Shown: piece after piece, positions 1-6,039 of the stretch
How positions within the stretch are numbered: the stretch's first letter is position 1
Layout of the letters: every line of letters starts with the position of its first letter
Source of the DNA: Clostridia bacterium
GTDB lineage: Bacteria > Bacillota_A > Clostridia > UBA1381
Assembly: GCA_017553025.1 (NCBI GenBank)
Contig: JAFZNF010000094.1
Location: 1 to 8,406 of the forward strand
DNA: 8,406 bases
Direction of reading: 5' to 3'
Made by a program: the position numbers and the translations under genes
Notes under the pieces: model-generated
What the model saw: only the letters and a program-made list of their open reading frames with translations
Databases searched by the model: none
What the model was told of the DNA's origin: nothing

Positions 1-699
1 GCCCGTCGGGAAATCGGGACCTTTTATGTAGCTTTGCATAAGCTCATCTATAGTAATCATAGGGTCATCAATAGCGGCAATTATGCCGTCGATAACCTCG
101 GAAAGGTTATGCGGCGGAATGTTTGTTGCCATACCTACGGCTATACCTGAGGAACCGTTTATCAAAAGATTTGGAAATCTTGACGGCAAAACATCAGGCT
201 CAAGGAGCTTATCATCATAGTTGGGCACAAAATCTACTGTCTGCTTTTCTATATCGGAAAGCATTTCCGCTGCCAGCTTCGACATTTTTGCCTCAGTATA
301 ACGGTATGCAGCAGGCGGGTCGCCGTCTATTGAACCAAAGTTTCCCTTTGGCTGAATAAGAGGATACCTGAGCGAGAAGTCTTGTCCCATTCTGACCATT
401 GCATCATAAACAGACGCATCACCGTGAGGGTGGTATTTACCAAGCACATCACCGACGGTTGACGCTGATTTCCTGAAATCGGCTTCGTATAATAGACCCG
501 ATTCGTACATATCATAAAGAATACGGCGGTGGACGGGTTTCATTCCGTCGCGCACATCGGGAAGCGCGCGCGCCACGATTACGCTCATCGCATAATCAAT
601 GTACGCTTTTTTCATCTCGGAATTCAGCTCTACATCGATTATTTTTTGGTTTGCAATAGCCTCCATATCAAGCTCTTTTTCCTTAAAATTTTTTGCCAT
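1..699 (-). CDS. gyrA: DNA gyrase subunit A, N-terminal part (3' end beyond window)
   Basis: Breakage-reunion subunit of the type IIA topoisomerase that introduces negative supercoils into DNA. The 233 visible residues cover the start of the winged-helix/tower region. Conserved blocks include [20 protein letters not shown] (residues 29-48), [13 protein letters not shown] (50-62), KYHPHGD (88-94), GNFGSIDGD (119-127) and the strand-cleaving Tyr134 in RYTE. The ATG at 697-699 is preceded by GGAGGAT at 706-712, which fixes the start; there are about 12 more N-terminal residues than in E. coli. The position equivalent to E. coli Ser83 is Ala95 (context GDASVYD), while the Asp87 equivalent (Asp99) is kept. 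The catalytic context reads [10 protein letters not shown] instead of the more usual DSAAAMRYTE. It could be a second GyrA/ParC-type paralogue, but GNFGSIDGD and the overall match favour GyrA. It has its own promoter at 748-776. Confidence 0.88.
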   Translation of the reverse strand, partial: MAKNFKEKELDMEAIANQKIIDVELNSEMKKAYIDYAMSVIVARALPDVRDGMKPVHRRILYDMYESGLLYEADFRKSASTVGDVLGKYHPHGDASVYDAMVRMGQDFSLRYPLIQPKGNFGSIDGDPPAAYRYTEAKMSKLAAEMLSDIEKQTVDFVPNYDDKLLEPDVLPSRFPNLLINGSSGIAVGMATNIPPHNLSEVIDGIIAAIDDPMITIDELMQSYIKGPDFPTG

Positions 700-747
700 A
701 TCAAAATCCTCCAAACAGGGAAAAATAAACAAAAATATTACTACTGT

Positions 748-776
748 ATTATATCATAAATGCAAGGAAAAATCAA
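748..776 (-). promoter_or_regulatory. sigma-A promoter of gyrA
   Basis: On the minus strand, -35 TTGATT (771-776) and -10 TATAAT (748-753) are separated by exactly 17 bp. The expected transcription start near 741 gives a leader of about 40 nt ahead of the gyrA ATG. Confidence 0.75.
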
Positions 777-799
777 GCATTTCGGCAATTTTTGGGTAT

Positions 800-826
800 A
801 AAAAAAGCCCGCATAAAGGAGCTTTT
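800..826 (-). terminator. intrinsic terminator of the methyltransferase gene
   Basis: Read on the minus strand, AAAAGCTC (826-819) pairs with GGGCTTTT (810-803) through one G-U pair, with an 8-nt loop. The T run of the right arm continues to 800. The hairpin begins inside the TAA stop codon of the methyltransferase, so the gene and its terminator are compactly fused. The stem is short and A/T-rich, hence moderate confidence. Confidence 0.6.
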
Positions 827-1568
827 ATTGTGCTACAAAAACGGTGCGCAAATCTGTTTTTTTTGGAGGGTTAAATGAAAGAGGGGAGAAACTATCCAGC
901 ATTTCAAAACCTGCCGAAAGGAAGATTTTTTTGATTTCCTGCTCGGAATATGCCTTTTGCAGATGCCGTTCGCAAAATCGCTTATAACGGAAACTGTCCT
1001 TTTCAAAAAAGTTGATATACATATCTAAAAGTCCGTTTTTTTCGTGAAATTTGTTTTCCCAGACATAGAAAATACCGTCTTTGTCATAGACAAAGGTATT
1101 ATTTGCCATATAGTTTTCAAATTTATACCTGCTGCTCAGGTCAAAAATAACAATTCCGCCAGGCTCTAAAAAACAGGTTTTTATCCTTTTTGCAATTTGA
1201 AAAAGTGTTTTTGGAGTTAAGACATAATTAAAGCCGTCAATCATACACAAAAAGGCGTCACAGCCGCCGTACAAATCAAGCTTTGTAAAGCACTGGGATA
1301 AAAACATAATATCAAGTCCCGCATCTGCCGCCTTTTCGCGTGCTATTGAAAGCATTTGAGGTGATTTATCAACTCCTATCATATCATAGCCTTTTTTTGC
1401 CATAGGAATTGTGATATTTCCCGTTCCGCACGCCAAATCGCAGACAAGTTTAGGTGTTTTGCCAAAATGCGCAAAAATACTCTCGATATAATCCGCCCAT
1501 TTTTCATAATCTATATCTTCGCGCATAAGCCTGTCATAAATCGGAGCAAAGTTTGTGTAGCTGTTCAT
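825..1568 (-). CDS. class I SAM-dependent methyltransferase (YqeM-like)
   Basis: A cytoplasmic 247-residue protein with a Rossmann-type methyltransferase fold. The SAM-binding motif I is DLACGTGNIT (residues 44-53). The acidic residue that should hold the ribose hydroxyls is Asp67 in GVDKS, and DAFLCMIDGFNYV (104-116) is the motif around strand 4. The N-terminus NSYTNFAPIYDRLM resembles Firmicute proteins annotated YqeM, whose methyl acceptor is unknown to me. The ATG at 1566-1568 is chosen because GAGGTGA (1574-1580) sits at the right distance before it; the in-frame GTG at 1575-1577 lies inside that ribosome binding site and is rejected. The gene is monocistronic, bounded by its own promoter and terminator, and divergent from the DUF421 gene. 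The exact substrate cannot be read from the sequence. Confidence 0.85.
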   Translation of the reverse strand: MNSYTNFAPIYDRLMREDIDYEKWADYIESIFAHFGKTPKLVCDLACGTGNITIPMAKKGYDMIGVDKSPQMLSIAREKAADAGLDIMFLSQCFTKLDLYGGCDAFLCMIDGFNYVLTPKTLFQIAKRIKTCFLEPGGIVIFDLSSRYKFENYMANNTFVYDKDGIFYVWENKFHEKNGLLDMYINFFEKDSFRYKRFCERHLQKAYSEQEIKKIFLSAGFEMLDSFSPLSFNPPKKTDLRTVFVAQ

Positions 1569-1586
1569 TATTCTCACCTCAGCATA

Positions 1587-1615
1587 ATTTTATCATTTTG
1601 CGGCTTTAAAGTAAA
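1587..1615 (-). promoter_or_regulatory. candidate sigma-A promoter of the methyltransferase gene
   Basis: On the minus strand, -35 TTTACT (1610-1615) and -10 TAAAAT (1587-1592) have a 17-bp spacer. The predicted start near 1580 would make the mRNA begin almost at its ribosome binding site, an unusually short leader. The -35 box abuts the candidate forespore-type promoter of the divergent gene. Confidence 0.5.
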
Positions 1616-1645
1616 GAATATTATTGATTTTTTTAGGGGAAAATA
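1616..1645 (+). promoter_or_regulatory. possible sigma-F/forespore-type promoter for the DUF421-DUF4363 pair
   Basis: GAATA (1616-1620), a 15-nt spacer, then GGGGAAAATA (1636-1645). The latter matches the GGnnAnA-(A/C/T)-T-(A/G) pattern of Bacillus sigma-F -10 elements, and GAATA resembles the -35 element of forespore sigma factors. No good sigma-A promoter is visible for these genes; TTGATT at 1624-1629 lacks a proper -10 partner. The match is by eye to short motifs in A/T-rich DNA, so confidence is low. Confidence 0.3.
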
Positions 1646-1650
1646 TCTTT

Positions 1651-1749
1651 ATGGAGGGGAAAAGTCTAAATAAACTCGCCCATATTGCCGCTTTTTGCAA
1701 GGGGCGGTACCAACCTGTACAGCACCCTCGCTTCAAAGTGGCAATATGA
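1651..1749 (+). CDS. possible 32-codon ORF inside the foldback element
   Basis: ATG at 1651-1653 is preceded by AGGGGA (1635-1640) at a workable 10-nt distance, and the frame stays open for 32 codons to TGA at 1747-1749. It starts MEGKSLNKLAH and ends HPRFKVAI, a basic peptide with no membrane segment or motif I recognise. Nearly all of it is encoded by the two arms of the inverted repeat, so the reading frame may be a by-product of a structured DNA/RNA element. It would translate through the foldback and could act as a leader ORF for the DUF421 gene, but there is no independent evidence of expression. Confidence 0.2.
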   Translation: MEGKSLNKLAHIAAFCKGRYQPVQHPRFKVAI

Positions 1750-1768
1750 ACGATTTTCTTTTAGACTT
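1662..1768. repeat. 107-bp foldback (long imperfect inverted repeat)
   Basis: Outer arms AAGTCTAAA (1662-1670) and TTTAGACTT (1760-1768) are exact complements. Inside, AAA and TCG (1672-1678) pair with CGA and TTT (1751-1757), and CATATTGCCGCTTT (1681-1694) pairs with AAAGTGGCAATATG (1735-1748) with one G-U. Then come GC/GC, AGGG/CCCT, GC/GC and GTAC/GTAC, closing on a 6-nt loop CAACCT (1711-1716). About 41 pairs form over 107 nt with only small loops and bulges. It lies between divergent genes, ends 8 bp before the DUF421 ribosome binding site, and is richer in G+C at its core than the surrounding spacer. No flanking target-site duplication is evident. It could be a MITE-like or REP-like dispersed element, a structured 5' leader, or a small RNA; I do not recognise the family. 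Confidence 0.65.
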
Positions 1769-1798
1769 GGTTTTGCGGAAGGAGTTAATAGTTATAAT

Positions 1799-2431
1799 AT
1801 GTTTGTGCTTATAATAAGAACGCTCATACTTTATGCTTTGGTTGTTACGGCAATCAGGATTATGGGAAAAAGGCAGATAGGCGAGCTGCAACCGTCGGAG
1901 CTTGTTGTTGCCATTATGATTTCTGACCTCGCGGCAGTGCCTATGCAGACGATAGACATACCGCTTTTAACAGGGATTGTGCCTGTTTTAACGCTTCTTA
2001 TAGCGGAGGTTACTATGTCATTTATTTCATTAAAAAGTAAAAGAGCAAGAAAATATATAACTGGTGAACCAAGCATTATTATATATAAGGGACATATAAA
2101 TGAAAAAGAACTTGAAAAGGCAAGGTTTACACTTAACGATTTAATGGAGGAACTTCGCCTTTCCGGTTATCCTGATGTGTCGAAGGTGGATATGGCAATT
2201 TTGGAAACCAACGGAGAGATAAGCCTTATAGAGCAAAGCAAGGACGGAATTGACGAATTTCCGTATATACTCATATCGGACGGAGAAATAAACAAAGCGG
2301 AGCTTAAACGTGCAGGTAAAAGCGAGGACTGGCTCAAAAAGAAAATAAAGGTAAACACAAAAAATATATTTTTAGCTTCCCTGACATCAGACGGGAAATT
2401 TTCTGTGCAGGAAAAGGAGAAGAAAAAATGA
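1799..2431 (+). CDS. DUF421/YetF-family membrane protein
   Basis: A 210-residue inner-membrane protein. The hydrophobic N-terminal part has helices at about residues 2-21, 36-53 and 56-76, and the family hallmark GKRQIGELQPSELVVAIMIS spans about 22-41. The soluble C-terminal YetF domain follows from about residue 85 (GEPSIIIYKGHI, LMEELRLSGYPDVSKVDMAI, ETNGEISLI). Some Bacillus DUF421 proteins sit in the spore inner membrane, but biochemical activity is not established. The ATG at 1799 is preferred because the hydrophobic segment starts right there. The frame is open back to TTG 1685, but those 38 extra codons come from the foldback and are not hydrophobic. The ribosome binding site GGAAGGAG (1777-1784) is 14 nt from the ATG, unusually far. 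The stop overlaps the next gene by 4 nt, so the two are translationally coupled. Confidence 0.88.
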   Translation: MFVLIIRTLILYALVVTAIRIMGKRQIGELQPSELVVAIMISDLAAVPMQTIDIPLLTGIVPVLTLLIAEVTMSFISLKSKRARKYITGEPSIIIYKGHINEKELEKARFTLNDLMEELRLSGYPDVSKVDMAILETNGEISLIEQSKDGIDEFPYILISDGEINKAELKRAGKSEDWLKKKIKVNTKNIFLASLTSDGKFSVQEKEKKK

Positions 2432-2808
2432 AAAGTTTTATTGGGGCGATGCTGATTTTTGCAATTTTGCTTGTCAGCGGTTTTGCGTTTAATTCGTGCC
2501 TTAACAGTACATCGGACAGGCTTTTAAGAAGCTGTGAAAATATAAGCGGCAAGGTGAAAACCGAGGATTTTGAGGCTGCTTATAAAAGTGCAGAGGAGCT
2601 ATCAAAGTATATTGACGGCAAAAAACCGCTTATTTCCTCAATTTTGGATCACGGGAGTATCGATGACATTGAAACGGAAATATCGGAGCTTTTGGGATAC
2701 ACAGAAAATAAGGACAAGATAAATTCCATTGTCAGCTTAAAAAAACTTGCGCATATGTTTGAGCATCTTCCCGAAAATTATTCTGTTAAACTTCAAAATA
2801 TTCTCTGA
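2428..2808 (+). CDS. DUF4363 family membrane-anchored protein
   Basis: A 126-residue protein with one N-terminal membrane helix (residues 4-24, FIGAMLIFAILLVSGFAF), probably an uncleaved anchor. A mostly helical soluble part follows. Its features DHGSIDDIETEISELLGY (about 74-91) and the C-terminal HLPENYSVKLQNIL fit DUF4363. This family is commonly found beside DUF421 genes in Clostridia, and the ATGA overlap (2428-2431) with the upstream DUF421 gene, plus AAGGAG just before the ATG, shows a two-gene operon. The likely inference is that the two products work together in the membrane or spore; function is unknown. A cysteine lies just after the helix, but there is no proper lipobox with a cleavable signal. 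No terminator is visible after it, and the purB promoter starts 4 nt past its stop, so read-through into purB is possible. Confidence 0.82.
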   Translation: MKSFIGAMLIFAILLVSGFAFNSCLNSTSDRLLRSCENISGKVKTEDFEAAYKSAEELSKYIDGKKPLISSILDHGSIDDIETEISELLGYTENKDKINSIVSLKKLAHMFEHLPENYSVKLQNIL

Positions 2809-2811
2809 CAC

Positions 2812-2840
2812 TTGATTTTATGCAAAAAATGTAATATAAT
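2812..2840 (+). promoter_or_regulatory. sigma-A promoter of purB
   Basis: -35 TTGATT (2812-2817), 17-bp spacer, -10 TATAAT (2835-2840). The predicted start near 2847 gives a leader of about 18 nt that carries AAGGAAG (2851-2857) ahead of the GTG start. There is no room for a purine riboswitch, and no PurR-type operator is recognised. Confidence 0.8.
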
Positions 2841-2864
2841 ACCTCCATAAAAGGAAGTGATAAC

Positions 2865-4295
2865 GTGAAGGATAATTATGTTTCACCAATAAACTCAAGG
2901 TATGCATCAAATGAAATGAAGTACATTTTTTCGCCCGACAAAAAATTTACCACCTGGCGCAGACTCTGGGTGGCGCTTGCTGAAAGTGAGAGGGAACTGG
3001 GACTTGACATTTCCGAAGATGCCATTTCCGAGATGCGTGAGCATATTGATGATATAAATTATGATGTGGCGGAGGCAAAGGAGAAAGAAATCCGCCACGA
3101 CGTAATGAGCCATATTTTTGCCTATGGTGAGCAGTGCAAAAAAGCAAAGCCGATAATTCATCTTGGCGCGACAAGCTGTTATGTGGGAGATAACGCAGAT
3201 ATAATAATAATGACCGAGGCGCTAAGACTTATACATAAAAGACTTGTAAGCGTGGTTGAGGCACTTTCGGGATTTGCTAAAGAATATAAGGCACAGCCGA
3301 CACTTGCATTTACACATTTTCAGCCTGCACAGCCGACAACTGTAGGAAAACGCGCGACACTCTGGATACAGGATTTGTTGATGGACTTGGAGTCGGTTGA
3401 CTCACAGCTTGCAAAAACGAAATTGCTTGGCTGTAAGGGTACGACAGGCACACAGGCAAGCTTTTTGGAGCTGTTTTCGGGCGACCACGAAAAATGCAAA
3501 GAGCTTGATAAAAAAATAGCCCAAAAGATGGGATATAGCGAGTGTTTTGCAGTTAGCGGGCAGACATATCCGAGAAAACTCGATTATCAAATGCTTTCAG
3601 TATTGTCAGGAATTGCGCAAAGTGCATATAAGTTTTCAAATGATATAAGGCTTTTGCAGCACTTAAAACAGGTAGAGGAGCCTTTTGAGAAAAACCAGGT
3701 GGGTTCATCGGCTATGGCATATAAGCGCAATCCTATGCGGAGTGAGAGAATTTCATCACTTGCAAGATATGTGATAGTAGATGCACTAAATCCTGCCATA
3801 ACAGCGTCAACCCAGTGGTTTGAGCGTACGCTTGATGACTCGGCAAATAAGAGAATAAGTGTTCCCGAGGCATTTTTGGCAGTTGATGCGATTTTGTGCC
3901 TTTATAAAAATGTTGCAAGCGGACTCGTTGTTTATCCAAAGGTTATAAACCGCCAGTTTATGCAGGAAATACCCTTTATGGCGACAGAAAATATAATGAT
4001 GGACGCGGTAAAGCGCGGCGGCGACAGACAGGAACTGCACGAAAAAATAAGGCAATACTCTATGCAGGCGGCAAAAAGAGTAAAAGAGTACGGGGAGGAA
4101 AACAATCTTCCCGAGTTGATAGCAGAAGACAACTCTTTCGGGATAACGCTTCCCGAAATTTACGAGCTTTTAAAACCTGAAAAGTTTGTAGGCAGAAGTA
4201 AGGAGCAGACAGAGGAGTTTCTGGAAACTTGCGTTATGCCCGTTCTTGAAAAATACAAAAATGAAACAGGGGAAGATGTAGAAATTATCGTCTAA
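2865..4295 (+). CDS. purB: adenylosuccinate lyase
   Basis: A cytoplasmic homotetrameric enzyme that acts twice in purine synthesis: SAICAR to AICAR plus fumarate, and adenylosuccinate to AMP plus fumarate. The 476-residue protein belongs to the fumarase/aspartase superfamily. Visible blocks are RHDVMSH (77-83), LGATSCYVGDN (100-110), FTHFQPAQPTTVGKR (149-163, with proposed catalytic His151), KGTTGTQASF (191-200), QTYPRK (233-238), the flexible signature loop GSSAMAYKRNP (280-290), QWFERTLDDSANKR (317-330) and PFMATENI (370-377). Length and block sequence resemble the animal ADSL form more than the shorter Bacillus PurB. The signature loop has Ala284 where Pro is usual. Translation starts at GTG 2865, supported by AAGGAAG 8-14 nt upstream. 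The gene is alone, with its own promoter and a strong terminator. Confidence 0.95.
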   Translation: MKDNYVSPINSRYASNEMKYIFSPDKKFTTWRRLWVALAESERELGLDISEDAISEMREHIDDINYDVAEAKEKEIRHDVMSHIFAYGEQCKKAKPIIHLGATSCYVGDNADIIIMTEALRLIHKRLVSVVEALSGFAKEYKAQPTLAFTHFQPAQPTTVGKRATLWIQDLLMDLESVDSQLAKTKLLGCKGTTGTQASFLELFSGDHEKCKELDKKIAQKMGYSECFAVSGQTYPRKLDYQMLSVLSGIAQSAYKFSNDIRLLQHLKQVEEPFEKNQVGSSAMAYKRNPMRSERISSLARYVIVDALNPAITASTQWFERTLDDSANKRISVPEAFLAVDAILCLYKNVASGLVVYPKVINRQFMQEIPFMATENIMMDAVKRGGDRQELHEKIRQYSMQAAKRVKEYGEENNLPELIAEDNSFGITLPEIYELLKPEKFVGRSKEQTEEFLETCVMPVLEKYKNETGEDVEIIV

Positions 4296-4321
4296 AAAAA
4301 GAGGCGTTCGCCTCTTTTTTA
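4294..4321. terminator. bidirectional terminator between purB and the ABC ATPase gene
   Basis: A perfect hairpin GAGGC-GTTC-GCCTC (4301-4314) is flanked by seven A on the left and six T on the right, so it has a U tract on either strand. It ends purB on the plus strand and the ABC importer operon on the minus strand; the ATPase stop codon (4319-4321) lies at its edge. Confidence 0.92.
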
Positions 4322-5092
4322 GTTTCCGCATTCTATTGAAATTTCATTAAAGATTTTAAGGTAATCATCAATTGAGTGCTGTTTCTTTTCCTCGCCCGAG
4401 ATATCAAGCACAATTCCGCCCTCGTGCATCATAATTGCGCGAGTGCCGTATTCTACGGCATAGCGGAGATTATGAGTTACCATAAGGGTTGTGATATGCT
4501 TTTCCTTTACCACTTTTTCGGTAAGCGTCATAACAATATCGCTTGATTTTGGGTCGAGCGCTGCTGTATGCTCATCTAAAAGGAGCAGGTCGGGTGTTTT
4601 AAGTGTTGCCATAATGAGCGCCAATGCCTGACGCTGACCGCCGGAGAGTGCACCCGTCTGTGTTTCCATACGGTTTTCAAGCCCCATTCCCAAAAGCTCA
4701 AGCTGTTCGCGGTAAAAATCACGGCGTTTGTTATTTAGCCCCTTGGAAAGACCGTAAGTTTTTCCTTTATTATCCGCAAGCGACATATTCTCCATAATAG
4801 TCATAGACGGGCTTGTGCCCATTGACGGATTTTGGAATACACGTGCAATCTTTGAGGCACGCTGATAATTTTTCTGCTTTGTTATATCCTTGCCGCTTAA
4901 TAAAACCTTTCCGCTGTCGGGTTTTACATCTCCCGAAATGATATTTAGGGCGGTTGTTTTTCCAGAGCCGTTACTGCCGACAATTGCGACAAAATCGCCC
5001 CTTTTTATATCAAGGTTGAAGTCTTCAAACAGGATTTTTTCGTCTATTGTGCCGCTATTAAATTTCTTATAGATATTTTTCAGCTCAAGCAT
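4319..5092 (-). CDS. trpZ: ABC importer ATPase, TrpZ-type (tryptophan/tyrosine transport family)
   Basis: A 257-residue nucleotide-binding subunit that would sit on the cytoplasmic face and drive import by ATP hydrolysis. Walker A is GSNGSGKT (39-46), the Q-loop Gln87 is in RVFQNP, the signature is LSGGQ (149-153), Walker B with the catalytic Glu is LLLLDEH (168-175), the D-loop is ALD (178-180) and the switch His207 is in VTHN. The phrase DEHTAALDP is characteristic of the ATPases that partner the ABC_sub_bind type of binding protein. The ATG (5090-5092) overlaps the end of the permease gene by 8 nt, with GGGAG and AGG just upstream, so translation is coupled. It is the last gene of the three-gene operon and stops inside a terminator. 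Substrate is inferred from family and operon. Confidence 0.9.
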   Translation of the reverse strand: MLELKNIYKKFNSGTIDEKILFEDFNLDIKRGDFVAIVGSNGSGKTTALNIISGDVKPDSGKVLLSGKDITKQKNYQRASKIARVFQNPSMGTSPSMTIMENMSLADNKGKTYGLSKGLNNKRRDFYREQLELLGMGLENRMETQTGALSGGQRQALALIMATLKTPDLLLLDEHTAALDPKSSDIVMTLTEKVVKEKHITTLMVTHNLRYAVEYGTRAIMMHEGGIVLDISGEEKKQHSIDDYLKIFNEISIECGN

Positions 5093-5963
5093 TTTTCCTG
5101 CTCCCTTCCGATTTGTTCATCACACTGTTTAACAGCATTGTAAGAAGGAACAAAACAGTTACTACCAGCTTCGTGTCAGAGGACTGAAGCCCGGAAGAAA
5201 TTGCTGCTGTTATGCAGGCTTTATATATAATCATACCCAAAATTACACCTGTTGTTACGCTCATAAACCGCATTTTGCGGAACAGCGTTGTGCCGATAAT
5301 TACTGCGGCAAGTCCCATAACCATAGTGCCTGTTCCGGACGATATGTCAAACTGCATAGCGCGCTGGCAATAAAGAGCCCCGGATAAGCTCACTAAGGCA
5401 TTTGCAATGGAAAGTCCGATAATTTTTACTGTACCAGGGTTTTTTCCGAGCGTTACAACAAGCCCCTCATTATCACCGACGCTTTTTAGCAAAAATCCTG
5501 ATTTTGTGCGAAGATATAAGTCGAGCAAAATCTTCACAAAAAGCATAATTGCAAATAGTACGATAATGTATCTGAAAGGGAACAGCGCTTTAGGAAGTTT
5601 AATACCGCCAAAAACGGTGGGCTGTTTCATCAAAAACATATTCGGCATACCTACAATGCGGTAATTTATGGAATAGAGAGCCGTCATTACCAAAATTCCC
5701 GAAAGCAAATCCTTAATTTTGCATTTTATGTGGAGAATTCCCGTGACAGAGCCTGCCAAAGCACCTGCAAGGATTGCTACAATAAGGCAAATCCAAGGAT
5801 TTACGCCTCTTGTCACAAGGGTTGCACTGATTGCCGCGCCTAAAGGGAACGTTCCGTCAACCGTGAGGTCGGGGAAATTCAGGATTTTATAGCTTATATA
5901 AATCCCGAGCGCCATAATGCCGTAGATTGTACCTTGCTCTAAAATACCGATTAAAATAGGCAT
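5085..5963 (-). CDS. trpY: ABC importer permease, TrpY-type
   Basis: A 292-residue integral membrane protein of the LivH-like BPD_transp_2 superfamily, with roughly eight or nine hydrophobic segments. Typical blocks are NFPDLTVDGTFPLGAA (about residues 29-44) just after the first helix and KDLLSGILVMTALYSINYRI (about 83-102). A cytoplasmic loop with LLKSVGDNEGLVVTLGKNPG (about 157-176) is the likely coupling helix to the ATPase. A single permease gene implies a homodimeric channel. The ATG (5961-5963) follows AAAGGAA on the minus strand. It lies between the binding lipoprotein and the ATPase, and overlaps the ATPase gene by 8 nt. An intercistronic hairpin separates it from the binding-protein gene. 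Members of this family are annotated as putative tryptophan/tyrosine permeases; the substrate here is inferred. Confidence 0.88.
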   Translation of the reverse strand: MPILIGILEQGTIYGIMALGIYISYKILNFPDLTVDGTFPLGAAISATLVTRGVNPWICLIVAILAGALAGSVTGILHIKCKIKDLLSGILVMTALYSINYRIVGMPNMFLMKQPTVFGGIKLPKALFPFRYIIVLFAIMLFVKILLDLYLRTKSGFLLKSVGDNEGLVVTLGKNPGTVKIIGLSIANALVSLSGALYCQRAMQFDISSGTGTMVMGLAAVIIGTTLFRKMRFMSVTTGVILGMIIYKACITAAISSGLQSSDTKLVVTVLFLLTMLLNSVMNKSEGSRKNA

Positions 5964-5988
5964 AGTTATATTCCTTTCAAAGATACTT

Positions 5989-6020
5989 TATGGGACGCAA
6001 AGATTATTTTGCGTCCCATA
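5989..6020 (-). other. intercistronic hairpin between binding protein and permease genes
   Basis: TATGGGACGCAAA (5989-6001) pairs perfectly with TTTGCGTCCCATA (6008-6020) around a 6-nt loop, 13 bp in all. On the transcribed minus strand no real U tract follows it (the next bases are AAGTATCTTT). It is therefore more likely an mRNA-stabilising or partial-termination element than a full terminator. Such hairpins often raise the amount of binding-protein mRNA relative to the downstream membrane genes. Confidence 0.65.
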
Positions 6021-6039
6021 GTAAATATTTATAATTAAA

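Noticed and set aside
123..359. Plus-strand ORF antisense to gyrA
   Set aside because: It is a shadow of the gyrA frame, with no ribosome binding site or recognisable product.
1569..1577. GTG start for the methyltransferase at 1575-1577
   Set aside because: The GTG is part of the GAGGTGA ribosome binding site of the ATG at 1566-1568.
1681..1748. T-box-like string TGGTACCGCC on the minus strand of the foldback
   Set aside because: It lies in the apical half of a long inverted repeat, has no stem I or downstream terminator, and would point toward the methyltransferase gene, whose promoter is downstream of it.
1685..1798. N-terminal extension of the DUF421 protein from TTG 1685
   Set aside because: The 38 codons derive from the foldback, have no ribosome binding site before the TTG, and precede the natural hydrophobic N-terminus.
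3402..4132. Several minus-strand ORFs of 60-80 codons inside purB
   Set aside because: They are overlapping shadows of a well-supported gene and encode no recognisable motifs.
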